From the NCBI GenBank assembly GCA_963714055.1, contig OY970227.1, positions 2,914,001 to 2,978,000 on the forward strand: DNA of 64,000 bases, written 5' to 3'. Both the position numbers and the translations under genes were made by a program. This DNA comes from JACDBE01 sp963714055. GTDB lineage: Bacteria; Actinomycetota; Acidimicrobiia; Spongiisociales; UBA5794. Below are positions 34,904-43,421 of the stretch, piece by piece (position 1 is the first letter of the stretch; each line of letters begins with the position of its first letter). The notes beneath the pieces were generated by a model that ran no database searches, was not told the DNA's origin, and worked only from the letters and a program-made list of their open reading frames with translations.

Positions 34904-36230
34904 TCAACCTCCGGTGGCTGCGTAGAGCCGCCAGGTGCCGGGCACGCCGCGCAGCTCCACCTCACCGCGTGGCTCGAACTCGAGCTCGGAGCCGACGACG
35001 AGGTCTCGCACCGTGCTCGACACCAGGACCTCGCCGGGCGCCGCCGCGCTCTCGATGCGGGCGCCGATGTGGACCCCGATGCCGGCGAGGTTCCCGTCGG
35101 TGATCTCCACCTCGCCGGTGTGGATCCCCACGCGTACCTCGATGCCCAGGCCGCGCATCGCCGCCGACACGGCCACAGCCTGCCCGGACGGCGCGGGCGG
35201 GCCCGTCGAAGCGCGCCAGGGTTCCGTCACCGGCCGTCGCCACCTCCTGGCCTCCGAAACGGGCGGTCTCCTTGCGGACCAGCTGGCGGTGCCGCTCGAG
35301 CAGCTCACGCCATCGGCGATCGCCGAGCCTCGCCGCCAGCCCGGTCGAGCCCACGATGTCGGTGAACACCACGGTGGAGAGCACCCGATCGGGCGTTGGC
35401 CCGGACCGCACCCCGGTGAGGAATTCCTCCACCTCGTCGACGATCTGGTCAGGGTCGATCCAGGGGAGGTGGTCGTCGCCGTCCAGCTCGACGAACCGGG
35501 ATCCGGCGATGTGCGCCGCGATGTACCGCCCCTCGTCGACGTGGGCGTCGGCGTCGCCGACCCGGTGCAGCACCAGCGTGGGCACCTGGATCGTCGGGAG
35601 CACCCGACGGACGTCGATGCTGCTGTTCATGAGGATCAGGTCGCGGGCGGCACCCGGGCTGGCCGAGGCGCGGGCCCGAGCCGACCACCACCGGGTGAGG
35701 GCGGCGTCGGCCGAAGGGGCGATGGTCGAGATGTCGCTCTCGGCGCCCCAGACGCTCTCGATCCTGGCGGCCTCGGCCGTCCGGTTGGCCCGGGTCGGTG
35801 CCCAGGGATAGTCGTCGTCCGGGTCGACCCGCTTGGCGTAGGACCCGTAGAGGACGAGGGCGGAGGTCCGGTCCGGATAGGTGGCGGTGAATAGGACCGA
35901 CATGGGACCGCCCTCGGAGTAGCCGAACAGAGCGGCTCGCTCGCTGCCGACCGCATCCATGACGGCGCGGACATCGTCCATCCGGGTCTCCAGGTCGGGC
36001 AGGCCACCCGGGCGGTCGGACAGCCCCGTGCCCCTCTTGTCGAACCTGATCAACCGGGCGAACGAGCCGAGCCGGTCGAGGAAGTGGGCCGATCTCGGCT
36101 CCTCCCAGTCGACCTCGAGGTGGGAGACGAACCCGGGCACCAGCACGAGGTCGATGGGGCCGCCGCCGGTGACCTGATAGGCGATGTTGACCCCGGCGCT
36201 CCTGGCGTAGCCGACCTCGATGTCGGTCAT
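34904..36230 (-). CDS. Alpha/beta-hydrolase fused to class III adenylate/guanylate cyclase (frameshifted near 35183)
   Basis: Restored, this is a 441-residue two-domain protein. Residues 1-275 are an alpha/beta-hydrolase with nucleophile Ser105 in LFGYSEGGPM and a late DGDDHLPW. From about 283 a class III cyclase domain begins: VVFTDIVGSTGLAARLGD (metal Asp291) and VATAGDGTLARFDGPARAVR (second metal Asp). As read, the frame then breaks and continues to 34962 as Arg/Gly junk. Removing one base near 35183-35185 restores VGIHTGEVEITDGNLAGIGV and IESAAAPGEVLVSSTVRD to a stop at 34904. A paralogue begins at the left edge of the window. Confidence 0.8.
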
Positions 36231-36251
36231 CCCCTGCGACAGGTCCCCGGC

Positions 36252-36674
36252 CTAGTCGGTGCGGTCGTCGGGTGGCGTTTCCGTGTCGAGGGCGAGCGCC
36301 GCCGAGTTCATGCAGTAGCGGAGCCCGGTGGGCCGGGGGCCGTCCTTGAACACGTGGCCGAGATGGGCGCCGCAGTTGGAGCACACCACCTCGGTCCGGG
36401 GCATGAACAGCTTGAAGTCGGTGTGGGTGTCCACCGCCGAGGGATCGACCGGCTCGAAGAACGAGGGCCAGCCGGTGCCCGAGTCGTACTTGGTCTCGGA
36501 CGAGAACAGAGGCTCGCCGCACACGATGCACCGGTAGACGCCCGGCGTCTTGGCGTCCCAGTACACACCGGTGAATGCCGGCTCGGTGCCGGCCTCCTGG
36601 GTGACGTGGTACTGCTCTGGCGTCAGACGCTCCCGCAGCTCGGCATCGGTCGGCTTGGCGTGGGCATCGGTCAT
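36252..36674 (-). CDS. msrB: Peptide-methionine (R)-S-oxide reductase
   Basis: A 140-residue repair enzyme reducing methionine-R-sulfoxide. Two zinc CxxC pairs are present (RCIVCGE, Cys49/52; VCSNCGAHLGHVF, Cys98/101). The catalytic Cys121 is in LRYCMNSAAL. GTGWPSFFEPV is the substrate region. I use ATG 36674 rather than the in-frame ATG 27 nt upstream because family members start near MTDAHAK-like residues. It lies 21 nt from the cyclase gene in the same direction. Confidence 0.95.
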   Translation of the reverse strand: MTDAHAKPTDAELRERLTPEQYHVTQEAGTEPAFTGVYWDAKTPGVYRCIVCGEPLFSSETKYDSGTGWPSFFEPVDPSAVDTHTDFKLFMPRTEVVCSNCGAHLGHVFKDGPRPTGLRYCMNSAALALDTETPPDDRTD

Positions 36675-36713
36675 GCCCGGATCGTACCGGGACGGCGACA
36701 CCGCGACGACGGG

Positions 36714-37145
36714 TCAGCCCTGTGGCTGATCGGAGACGACCACCTCGGGGGTCAAGCCCAGCCGGCGCGCCTCCTCGATGTCGACGATCTCCCGCCCGAA
36801 CGGGGTGAGGGCGATCGGGATCAGCTTGAAGTTGGCGAGACCCAGCGGGATCCCGATGATGGTGAGGATCATGGCGACCCCGGCTATCAGGTGGGCGAGG
36901 GCGAGCCACCACCCGGCGAGGACCACCCACACGATGTTGCCCACCACCGAGGCGACCCCGCGATCGGGACGGAGCAGCACCGTCCTCCCGAACGGCCACA
37001 GCGCGTACATCGCCAGCCGGGCGGCGGCGATCCCGAAGGGGATGGTGAAGATCATGAGGAACATGACGAGGGCGGCCAGGCCGTAGCCCAACGCCAGCAC
37101 CAACCCGCCGAACACCAGCCAGACGATGTTGAGGGCGATGCTCAC
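36714..37145 (-). CDS. YccF family membrane protein
   Basis: A 143-residue membrane protein with two YccF repeats. Each has a long hydrophobic segment followed by IPFGIAAARLAMYALWPFGR in the first and IPLGLANFKLIPIALTPFGR in the second, and each begins NIVWLVFGG or NIVWVVLAG. Function is unknown in the family; it is a conserved inner membrane protein. It sits in a minus-strand run between the methyltransferase and msrB. Confidence 0.87.
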   Translation of the reverse strand: MSIALNIVWLVFGGLVLALGYGLAALVMFLMIFTIPFGIAAARLAMYALWPFGRTVLLRPDRGVASVVGNIVWVVLAGWWLALAHLIAGVAMILTIIGIPLGLANFKLIPIALTPFGREIVDIEEARRLGLTPEVVVSDQPQG

Positions 37146-37185
37146 CGGCCTACTGCCCGGTCGAGGCGGCGACGGGCCACCGTGG

Positions 37186-38622
37186 TCAGCCTGCCGGACG
37201 GAGGAGGAACAGCCGCCGTTCGCACTCGGGGAGGGCTTCCTCGGCCTCGACGATGAACCGGTCGGCGAGGTACCGCCGCAGCGACTCCTCGTCGTAGTCC
37301 CCGTGGATCTCGTGGGGCCGCTTGTTCACCGACAGGAGCTCGACCATCGGGTCGCCGGGGGGCACGAACTCGAGGATCACCCGGGAGTCGAGGTCGGCCA
37401 GCCAGTCGACGACTTGGCGCAGCGGCACGTTGCGCCCCACCACCAGGTGGTGGATGACGGCGAAGCAGAGGACGAGGTCGGGTGACGACCGGTCCTCCAT
37501 CCGCGCCCGCTCGCCGCCTCGCCAGCCGAGCCCGGGGGACGGCGCCGAGAGATCCTGGAGCATGGGAAGGATGAGGGCGTTGCCCTCGGCATGGAGGCTG
37601 CGGTAGAAGCCGTCGAGAACCTCCTCGTCGGCGTCGACGGCGAGCACCGAAGCGGCCACCGTCGCCGCCACCCGGGAGAAGTGCCCGTCGTTGGCGCCGA
37701 GGTCCCACACCACGTTCGGACGGTGCTCGGCGAGCACCTTCTCCAGGAAGTCGGTCTTGGGACCGCGGTCACGGGAGACGTGGCTGCACTCGTCGGCGTA
37801 CCGGTTCCAGGTCGACCGGCCGTGGTCCCAATGGAGGCCTGCCACGGTGGAGCGCAGCCCGCGCACGTTGCTCTGGATGAGCTCCTTCTTGAACCCGGCG
37901 GCGCGGAACTCGGAGCGGAAGTCCCTGGTGCTGTCCTTGTAGCGGCGCTCGCCCCGGGCGGGCAGGGTCACGTGGAGCAGCGTCGCCTTGTGGGCTCGGT
38001 GGCGGAGAGGGAGCATCGCCGCCATCTGCTCGGCGGTGGGTCCTTCGGCATCGCCGCGCAGCCACGGCTGGTGGGGGACTCCCACATACGCCCGCAGCAT
38101 CAGCGGGTAGAGGTACTGGCGGAGGAACTGCCGGTAGCCCACCCAGATGTCGCCCGGCTCGAGCGGCTCGAACGACCCGACGTCGATGAACACCGGCCTG
38201 GCGCCGACGAACTGCACGTTGTACGGCGTCGAGTCCTTCAGGATCATGTCCTCCGCCAGGGCGGCCTCGAGGAGGTCGAGCTGCAGGAGTGCTGCGTCAC
38301 GCAGCATGGAGAACGTCCACTCGTATGGGTACGAGATGATCGGGATCCTCCGGTGGTGGAGCACCCCGGCCCACCCTCCCGGCGGCGCTCCCGCCGGTGT
38401 CGGGACGCCGGCGGCCGGCTCGGTGTCGACCACGTTGCCCCGGACCAGTTGCTCGCCGAAGAAGCGGGAGCTGCTCAACGCCTCCCAGGCGTCGAGGTTT
38501 CGCTTGTCGAGTGCCCGGTAGACCTCCCCGTCCACGGTGAAGACCCGGTTGCCCGGGTCGCGGAACGACCCCGGGTCGATTCGGGCTCCGGACGCGGCCG
38601 GATGCTCGACGGGGGTGGTCAC
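37186..38622 (-). CDS. SAM-dependent methyltransferase with kinase-like N-terminal region (NoeA-like)
   Basis: A 478-residue two-part protein. The N-terminal half (about 1-260) contains LKDSTPYNVQFVGARPVFID, which echoes the catalytic and metal loops of phosphotransferase/kinase folds (DxxxxN, then a following Asp). The C-terminal half is a Rossmann methyltransferase: VVWDLGANDGHFSRVAA (motif I), LAVDADEEVLDGF, and LVLCFAVIHHLVVGRNVPL. Similar proteins, including nodulation protein NoeA relatives, are linked to surface glycan modification, but the substrate is unknown. Start: GTG 38622 with GGAG about 6 nt upstream. It lies 31 nt after the small DPGTGS protein gene. Confidence 0.72.
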   Translation of the reverse strand: MTTPVEHPAASGARIDPGSFRDPGNRVFTVDGEVYRALDKRNLDAWEALSSSRFFGEQLVRGNVVDTEPAAGVPTPAGAPPGGWAGVLHHRRIPIISYPYEWTFSMLRDAALLQLDLLEAALAEDMILKDSTPYNVQFVGARPVFIDVGSFEPLEPGDIWVGYRQFLRQYLYPLMLRAYVGVPHQPWLRGDAEGPTAEQMAAMLPLRHRAHKATLLHVTLPARGERRYKDSTRDFRSEFRAAGFKKELIQSNVRGLRSTVAGLHWDHGRSTWNRYADECSHVSRDRGPKTDFLEKVLAEHRPNVVWDLGANDGHFSRVAATVAASVLAVDADEEVLDGFYRSLHAEGNALILPMLQDLSAPSPGLGWRGGERARMEDRSSPDLVLCFAVIHHLVVGRNVPLRQVVDWLADLDSRVILEFVPPGDPMVELLSVNKRPHEIHGDYDEESLRRYLADRFIVEAEEALPECERRLFLLRPAG

Positions 38623-38653
38623 GGGTGCTCCGGCGGTGACCGGCGTCTCGGCG

Positions 38654-38848
38654 CTACTCGGGCTTGGTGGCGGCGTCGATCTCGGCGGGCTCGGCGGCGG
38701 CCGGCTCGTCGACGGGCACGTCCTGCTTGCGCTTGAAGATCTGCTTGCCCTTCGCCTTGAAGAGGATGGCGACGCCGGCGGCACCGCCGATCACGGCCTG
38801 GGCGATGAAACTGCCGGTGCCGGGGTCGAGATATGCGATGAGCTTCAC
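38654..38848 (-). CDS. Small DPGTGS-motif membrane protein
   Basis: A 64-residue protein. It begins MKLIAYLDPGTGSFIAQAVI and continues as a hydrophobic helix (IGGAAGVAILFKAKG), a basic patch (KQIFKRKQD) and an acidic Ala/Glu tail. The YLDPGTGS head followed by one helix is a recurring small-protein type found beside glycan and polymer genes; its role is unknown. Start: GTG 38848 behind GGAGG. It is probably cotranscribed with the methyltransferase downstream. Confidence 0.68.
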   Translation of the reverse strand: MKLIAYLDPGTGSFIAQAVIGGAAGVAILFKAKGKQIFKRKQDVPVDEPAAAEPAEIDAATKPE

Positions 38849-39039
38849 GGTGCCTCCGTCGGGGGCTGGGGGTATACGCCTGATGATCCGAATGAGCAGG
38901 TGATCTGGTGGACGGGCTTCCGTCCCTGGGCAGTGTACCCGCACGTGGCGTGAAGGTGACTCCACGGTGACTACCTTGCCCCGTCGGACCCGGGGTGATT
39001 CAATGCCACCCGAGCGGAGAGCACCGGAGGTAGCCGCCA

Positions 39040-39489
39040 ATGCGCAACGTCCTGCTGGTCATCCACATCGCGGCCGCCGGGATCTGGCTGGGGGCATCGG
39101 TGACCCAGATGGTGGTGGCGCCGATGCTCACCCGGCAGTCCGGCGAGGTGGCGGCGGCCTGGATGACCGCATCGATGAACCTCGCCAAGCGGTTGTATCC
39201 GGTCGCCGGTGTGGTGATCCTCGCCGCCGGCATCGGCCTGGTGCTGGTGTCGGACGTTTATGGATTCGCCGATGTGTTCGTCGGCATCGGGATCGTGGTG
39301 ATCATCCTGGCGGGCATCCTCGGCGGCCGGGTGTTCGGTCCGGCGGCGGCGCAGGCGGCAGACGCCTACCGTTCTGGCGACACCACAGCCGGGCGAGCGG
39401 CGAGCGTCAAGATCGCCCGCTTCGGGATCCTGGATGTCGTCCTGCTGCTGGTCGCCACCACCGCCATGGTTGCCAAGTGGGGAGTGTGA
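39040..39489 (+). CDS. Four-helix membrane protein (DUF2269/CopD-like)
   Basis: A 149-residue integral membrane protein. It opens NVLLVIHIAAAGIWLGASV, with a His in the first helix as in CopD/DUF2269 proteins. Further helices are RLYPVAGVVILAAGIGLVLV, VFVGIGIVVIILAGILGG and GILDVVLLLVATTAMV. A heme or copper link is possible but unsupported here. GGAGG precedes the ATG, and TACCTT (38972-38977) is a candidate -10. It overlaps the next gene by 4 nt. Confidence 0.68.
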   Translation: MRNVLLVIHIAAAGIWLGASVTQMVVAPMLTRQSGEVAAAWMTASMNLAKRLYPVAGVVILAAGIGLVLVSDVYGFADVFVGIGIVVIILAGILGGRVFGPAAAQAADAYRSGDTTAGRAASVKIARFGILDVVLLLVATTAMVAKWGV

Positions 39490-39926
39490 CCGGGCTGACC
39501 CCCTCGGTTGCCGTCGAGGTTCCACTCCTCGGGGACGACCGCGGCAAGAACTGGGCGAAGGTGGTCACCAACGTCGACCCTTCGCTCGCCAGCGGCTGGG
39601 CCTACGAGGGCGAGTTCATCGCCTCGGGCGGCGTCCAGGACGTGCCGGTCGGGTCGGTGCTGCTCGTGTACGGGGAGCGGGGGAGCCGCGACCGGCCGGT
39701 GATCGCCGCCAAGGTGTTCACCGCCAACGGCGACGGCACCCTCACCGCCGAGGCGGAGGCGTCGGGCCGGGCCTGGGCCCGCACCCTGCGCGACCGAGTG
39801 GAGGACCTGCTGTCGGAACAGCTCGGCATCGCCGGGGACGGCGGCCTGCCATGGTCGCCTGACCTGATGGCCTGGAGCGACCAGGCGATCCTCGACGAGC
39901 TGGCCCGTCGCGGCCTGTCGACGTGA
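39486..39926 (+). CDS. Conserved hypothetical protein
   Basis: A 146-residue soluble protein beginning at a GTG that overlaps the upstream stop. It has DRGKNWAKVVTNVDPS, GWAYEGEFI, VGSVLLVYGERGSRDRP and a helical C-terminal end (VEDLLSEQLGIAG). I do not assign a known domain. No signal peptide, membrane helix or metal motif is visible. Coupling to the CopD-like membrane protein suggests a shared process. Confidence 0.6.
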   Translation: MTGLTPSVAVEVPLLGDDRGKNWAKVVTNVDPSLASGWAYEGEFIASGGVQDVPVGSVLLVYGERGSRDRPVIAAKVFTANGDGTLTAEAEASGRAWARTLRDRVEDLLSEQLGIAGDGGLPWSPDLMAWSDQAILDELARRGLST

Positions 39927-40059
39927 GGCCATGGTTCGCCCCGTGCCGGGACGAGGCACCCGACGAGAGGCCGGCGTGGCGCCAAGAAGGATCACGTGCG
40001 GTTTCGGTGCCGCCGAACGTCGGTATCTCGGGGACAGCGGTCGGATGGGCGGGTGACCT

Positions 40060-40851
40060 GTGCCAGTGATCGAGGTGCGGGGTGTCGAGCTGCTCTACAC
40101 CGATGCCGGGTCGGGGCCGGTGGCGTTGTTCGTCCACGGGTTCCCGCTCGACGGGACGGTGTGGACCGAGCAGGTGGAGCGGCTCAGCGGGGAAGGGCGC
40201 CGCTGCGTCGTCCCCGACCTGGCCGGCTTCGGGCGCTCGGCGCCGGTGGTCACCGCTTCGCTCGACATGGAGCGCCACGCCGACGACCTCGCCGGGTTGC
40301 TCGACGCCCTCGGTGTCGACCGGGTCGACCTGGTGGGGCTGTCCATGGGCGGCTACGTCGCCCTCGCCTTCGCCGAGCGCCACCCCGGGAGGCTGCGGAC
40401 GATGGCGCTGGTCGACACCAAGGCGACCGCCGACACTCCGGAGGGCAAGGCGGGGAGGGACGCCGCCGTAGCCCGGCTGATCGACGGGGGTCGGGCGGCG
40501 TTCGCCGCCGAGATGGCAACGGTGCTTCTCGGGCCCGACGCCGGGCCGATGCTCCATGCCCGGGTCCGGCAGATGATCGAGTCGACCCGCTACGAGACGA
40601 TCGTCGCCGCCCTGGTCGGGTTGCGCGACCGGGGCGACCGCACCGCCGTCCTGGCGGGGAGCATGGTGCCGGTGGCGGTGGTGGTCGGGGAACACGACGG
40701 CGTCACCCCACCGGCTGCCGCCGAGGCGATGGTGGCGCTGCGCAAGGAGGCGACGCTCCATGTCGTCCCCGGTGTCGGCCACCTGACCCCCATCGAGGCA
40801 CCGGACGCGGTGGCAGGGGTTCTGCAGGGGGTCTTCGACCGAGGGGCCTGA
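40060..40851 (+). CDS. Alpha/beta-hydrolase
   Basis: A 263-residue hydrolase similar in plan to 3-oxoadipate enol-lactonases. It has the oxyanion loop FVHGFPLDGTVW, nucleophile elbow LVGLSMGGYVALA (Ser), Asp in VVVGEHDGVTPP and His in VVPGVGHLTPIEAP. The substrate is unknown. The start is GTG 40060. It ends 2 nt before the convergent CHAD gene. Confidence 0.83.
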   Translation: MPVIEVRGVELLYTDAGSGPVALFVHGFPLDGTVWTEQVERLSGEGRRCVVPDLAGFGRSAPVVTASLDMERHADDLAGLLDALGVDRVDLVGLSMGGYVALAFAERHPGRLRTMALVDTKATADTPEGKAGRDAAVARLIDGGRAAFAAEMATVLLGPDAGPMLHARVRQMIESTRYETIVAALVGLRDRGDRTAVLAGSMVPVAVVVGEHDGVTPPAAAEAMVALRKEATLHVVPGVGHLTPIEAPDAVAGVLQGVFDRGA

Positions 40852-40853
40852 GC

Positions 40854-41822
40854 TCAGGCCCGGGCGTGCCCCCAGGCGGCCTCGATCCTGTCGACCAGGT
40901 CGTCGGGTGCTCCGAGGACGGTGTGGCCCAGGGAGAAGGCTCTGGTCTGGAGGCGGTGCCGGCGCTCCTCAACCGCACCGAGCACCCGGTCCCGCCACCG
41001 CTCGTCGGGGACCAGGTCGGGCTGGGTGTCGACGAGGGACTCCAGCACGGCCAGGTCGTGCTCGTCGCCGAGGACGTCGCCCAGCTCCTGGAGGCGGCCG
41101 GCCACGGCACCGAACAGCTCTTCCCACACCGGCTGCACGATCTCCATGTGGTGGCGCAGGTACTTGACATCCTTGCGCCACTGGTGCAGGAGATGGGCGG
41201 TCGGCCTCGCCTCGGCGACGTCCATGTCCGTCGCCGCGCGACGGGCGATGCGGGCCAAACCCGGGCGGATCGAGGCGAATTGGTCGGGGAAGGCGCCGTC
41301 GCCGACGACCGGGAATCGGGCCACTCGTGACCGGAAGGCCAGCAGTGTTGTCACGGTGTCGGTCCGCAGCTGCCGGTCGGACCCGATCTCCGTGCGCAGC
41401 GCGTCGGCGCGGGCGTCGAGGATCGCCACCAGCCGTCGCCCCAGCAACTCGCCGAACAGCTCGGTGTCATCGGTGAGGTCGGAGGCGACGCCGGCGGTGA
41501 CCGCCGCCTCGCGCAAGGGCGACCAGCGGCGGGCGGTGTCCCGGATCACCACGTTCTCCTGGCGATAGCGGAACCGGCCCAGCTCGCCCCTCGTCAGGCG
41601 CAGCACCGCCCGCACCCGCTTCAGCGCCTTGCGCAGCTCGTGCACGCACCGGTCGAGGTCGGGCTCGTGGCGGAGCAGGTCGGTGCACCGGTCGACCTGC
41701 TCGATCACGATCCGGCGCATCCCCAGCGCCAACGGCTCGCCGACACCGAGGCGGAAGCCCTCGGCCGGCCGGAGCGGTGAGACGGCGGGCAGTGGAGCAT
41801 GCGTTCGCTCGAGCTCGGTCAC
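40854..41822 (-). CDS. CHAD domain protein
   Basis: A 322-residue, His- and Arg-rich helical protein. The CHAD repeats are visible as VHELRKALKRVRAVLRL and LHQWRKDVKYLRHHMEI, each with conserved His/Lys/Arg for phosphate binding, and RLQELGDVLGDEHDLAVL. CHAD proteins bind polyphosphate granules. There is no CYTH (triphosphatase) domain in this protein or next to it. Start: GTG 41822 behind AAGGAG. The 109-nt spacer to the divergent transporter holds both promoters. Confidence 0.87.
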   Translation of the reverse strand: MTELERTHAPLPAVSPLRPAEGFRLGVGEPLALGMRRIVIEQVDRCTDLLRHEPDLDRCVHELRKALKRVRAVLRLTRGELGRFRYRQENVVIRDTARRWSPLREAAVTAGVASDLTDDTELFGELLGRRLVAILDARADALRTEIGSDRQLRTDTVTTLLAFRSRVARFPVVGDGAFPDQFASIRPGLARIARRAATDMDVAEARPTAHLLHQWRKDVKYLRHHMEIVQPVWEELFGAVAGRLQELGDVLGDEHDLAVLESLVDTQPDLVPDERWRDRVLGAVEERRHRLQTRAFSLGHTVLGAPDDLVDRIEAAWGHARA

Positions 41823-41931
41823 GTCGGCTCCTTCGGGGGAAGTGGCACCACCAAGGCTACCAGCGAGGGTGCTCCCGAGATGGTTGCCCGAGAGCACCGG
41901 CCGTCCGTATCGTCCCCGCCCGGAGGTGGTC

Positions 41932-43287
41932 ATGGCGGCGATCGTGAAGAACGACAGGCGCACCGTCTTCGGGTGGGCCATGTACGACTGGGCCAACTCC
42001 GCCTACATCACCACCGCCGGAGCCATCGTCGCCGCCTTCTTCACCGGCGAGATCGTCCCGGAAGACGGCTACGCCGGCATGTCGGGCGAGACCCTGTGGG
42101 CATACGCCGTCTCGATCGGCTCGCTCGTCCTGTTCCTGTCGATGCCGGTGCTCGGTGCCGTGGCCGACTTCGCCGGGGCCAAGCGCGCCTTTCTCCGCGC
42201 CTTCGCCTTCATCGGGGCGGTGACGACGATGGCGGTTCCGTTCGTGCCGACCGGGGCGGTGCTGGCCTTCGTCGGAGTGTTCCTGGTGACGCAGGTGGGG
42301 TTCAGCGGCTCCATCGTCTTCTCCGACTCGTACCTGCCCCACATCTCCACCGACGACACCATCGATCGGGTGTCCTCCCGCGGCTACGCGCTGGGCTACG
42401 TGGGAGGCGGGTTGTACCTGTTGCTGGCGTTGGTCCTGATCCTGCTCAGCGGCGACGACGGAGCCACCGGCCTGTCCACCGAGACGGCCGCCCGGATCAC
42501 CATCTTCGGCTCCGGGGTGTGGTGGCTGGGATTCACCATCTTCGCCCTGAGGCGCCTCCCCGAGCCGGGCAGGCCCGAGCAACTGCCCGCTGAGCTGCAG
42601 GGCGGGTCGCTCGTCGCCTTTGCCCGGGTCGGGTTCGCCCGCACCGTGGGCACCGCCCGCAAGCTGATCGGCTTCCGCCACCTGATGCTGTTCGTGCTCG
42701 CCTTCCTCTTCTACAACGACGGCGTGCAGACGGTGATCGACGTGTCGGGCGCCTACGCCGAGGACACGTTGGGGCTGGCCACCGAGGAGATCGTCATCGC
42801 CTTCCTCATCGTCCAGTTCGTCGCCTATTTCGGGGCGCTCGGGTTCGGCGTCCTGGCCGACCGGATCGGGACCAGGCCGGCGATCATGGTGGCGCTGGCC
42901 GGCTGGTCGCTCATCGCCGTCGGCGGCTACCTGCTGCCCGCCGGGGAGACGACGCCGCTGTACGTGCTGGCGGTGTTCATCGGGATCGTGCTCGGCGGGG
43001 TGCAGGCATTGAGCCGCAGCCTGTACGGGTCCATGATCCCCGAGGAGGCGTCCGCCGAGTTCTACGGGTTCTTCTCGGTGTTCTCCAAGTTCTCGGCGAT
43101 CTTCGGCCCCTTGGTGTTCGCCGTCGTCTCCGATCAGGCCGACTCGGGACGGCCGGCGATCCTGTCGATCGTCGCCTTCTTCGTCATCGGGATGGCCATC
43201 CTGAGTCGGGTCGACGTCGGCGCCGCCCGGGCTTCACGCGGCGAGTGGCACTTCGCCGGGTCCGAGGTGGAGGTCTCCCGGGACTGA
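41932..43287 (+). CDS. MFS transporter, UMF1/Atg22-like
   Basis: A 451-residue transporter with about twelve helices. The N-terminus VFGWAMYDWANSAYITT is the UMF1/Atg22-like signature, followed by VADFAGAKRAFLRAF and SRGYALGYVGGGLYLLLAL. In the second half FGVLADRIGTRPAIMVALAG carries the MFS loop motif, and VQALSRSLYGSMIPEEASAEFYGFFS is typical of the family. Substrate unknown; amino-acid efflux is the eukaryotic analogy. GGAGG is 5 nt before ATG 41932, and TATCGT (41908-41913) is a likely -10. Confidence 0.87.
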   Translation: MAAIVKNDRRTVFGWAMYDWANSAYITTAGAIVAAFFTGEIVPEDGYAGMSGETLWAYAVSIGSLVLFLSMPVLGAVADFAGAKRAFLRAFAFIGAVTTMAVPFVPTGAVLAFVGVFLVTQVGFSGSIVFSDSYLPHISTDDTIDRVSSRGYALGYVGGGLYLLLALVLILLSGDDGATGLSTETAARITIFGSGVWWLGFTIFALRRLPEPGRPEQLPAELQGGSLVAFARVGFARTVGTARKLIGFRHLMLFVLAFLFYNDGVQTVIDVSGAYAEDTLGLATEEIVIAFLIVQFVAYFGALGFGVLADRIGTRPAIMVALAGWSLIAVGGYLLPAGETTPLYVLAVFIGIVLGGVQALSRSLYGSMIPEEASAEFYGFFSVFSKFSAIFGPLVFAVVSDQADSGRPAILSIVAFFVIGMAILSRVDVGAARASRGEWHFAGSEVEVSRD

Positions 43288-43305
43288 GCTTCTACCCGGG
43301 CCGAC

Positions 43306-43327
43306 TTCGGCGGCTCACGCCGCCGAA
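43306..43327. terminator. Hairpin after the UMF1-type transporter gene
   Basis: TTCGGCGGC (43306-43314) and GCCGCCGAA (43319-43327) form a perfect 9-bp stem with a TCAC loop, 18 nt after the transporter stop. No U tract follows, so intrinsic termination is only possible. Confidence 0.45.
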
Positions 43328-43331
43328 CAGA

Positions 43332-43380
43332 CGCTGGTCGGCCCTCCTCCGCATGTGGGGCCCCTACCCCACAGCGGCCG
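43332..43380 (-). repeat. Dispersed GGGGTAGGGGCCCC element, copy B
   Basis: On the minus strand this carries the same 16-nt core (43356-43371) and the same flanking blocks as 22107-22158. It lies between the transporter hairpin and the sugar dehydrogenase gene. Confidence 0.55.
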
Positions 43381-43421
43381 TGCCGGCCGCATTACTAGCA
43401 GTCGTCGCTAGCTTCGATGAG

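Noticed and set aside
38849..39039. N-terminal extension of the DPGTGS protein to 39040
   Set aside because: The extension has no family similarity, and GGAGG sits directly before the GTG at 38848; the stretch is better read as a divergent promoter region.
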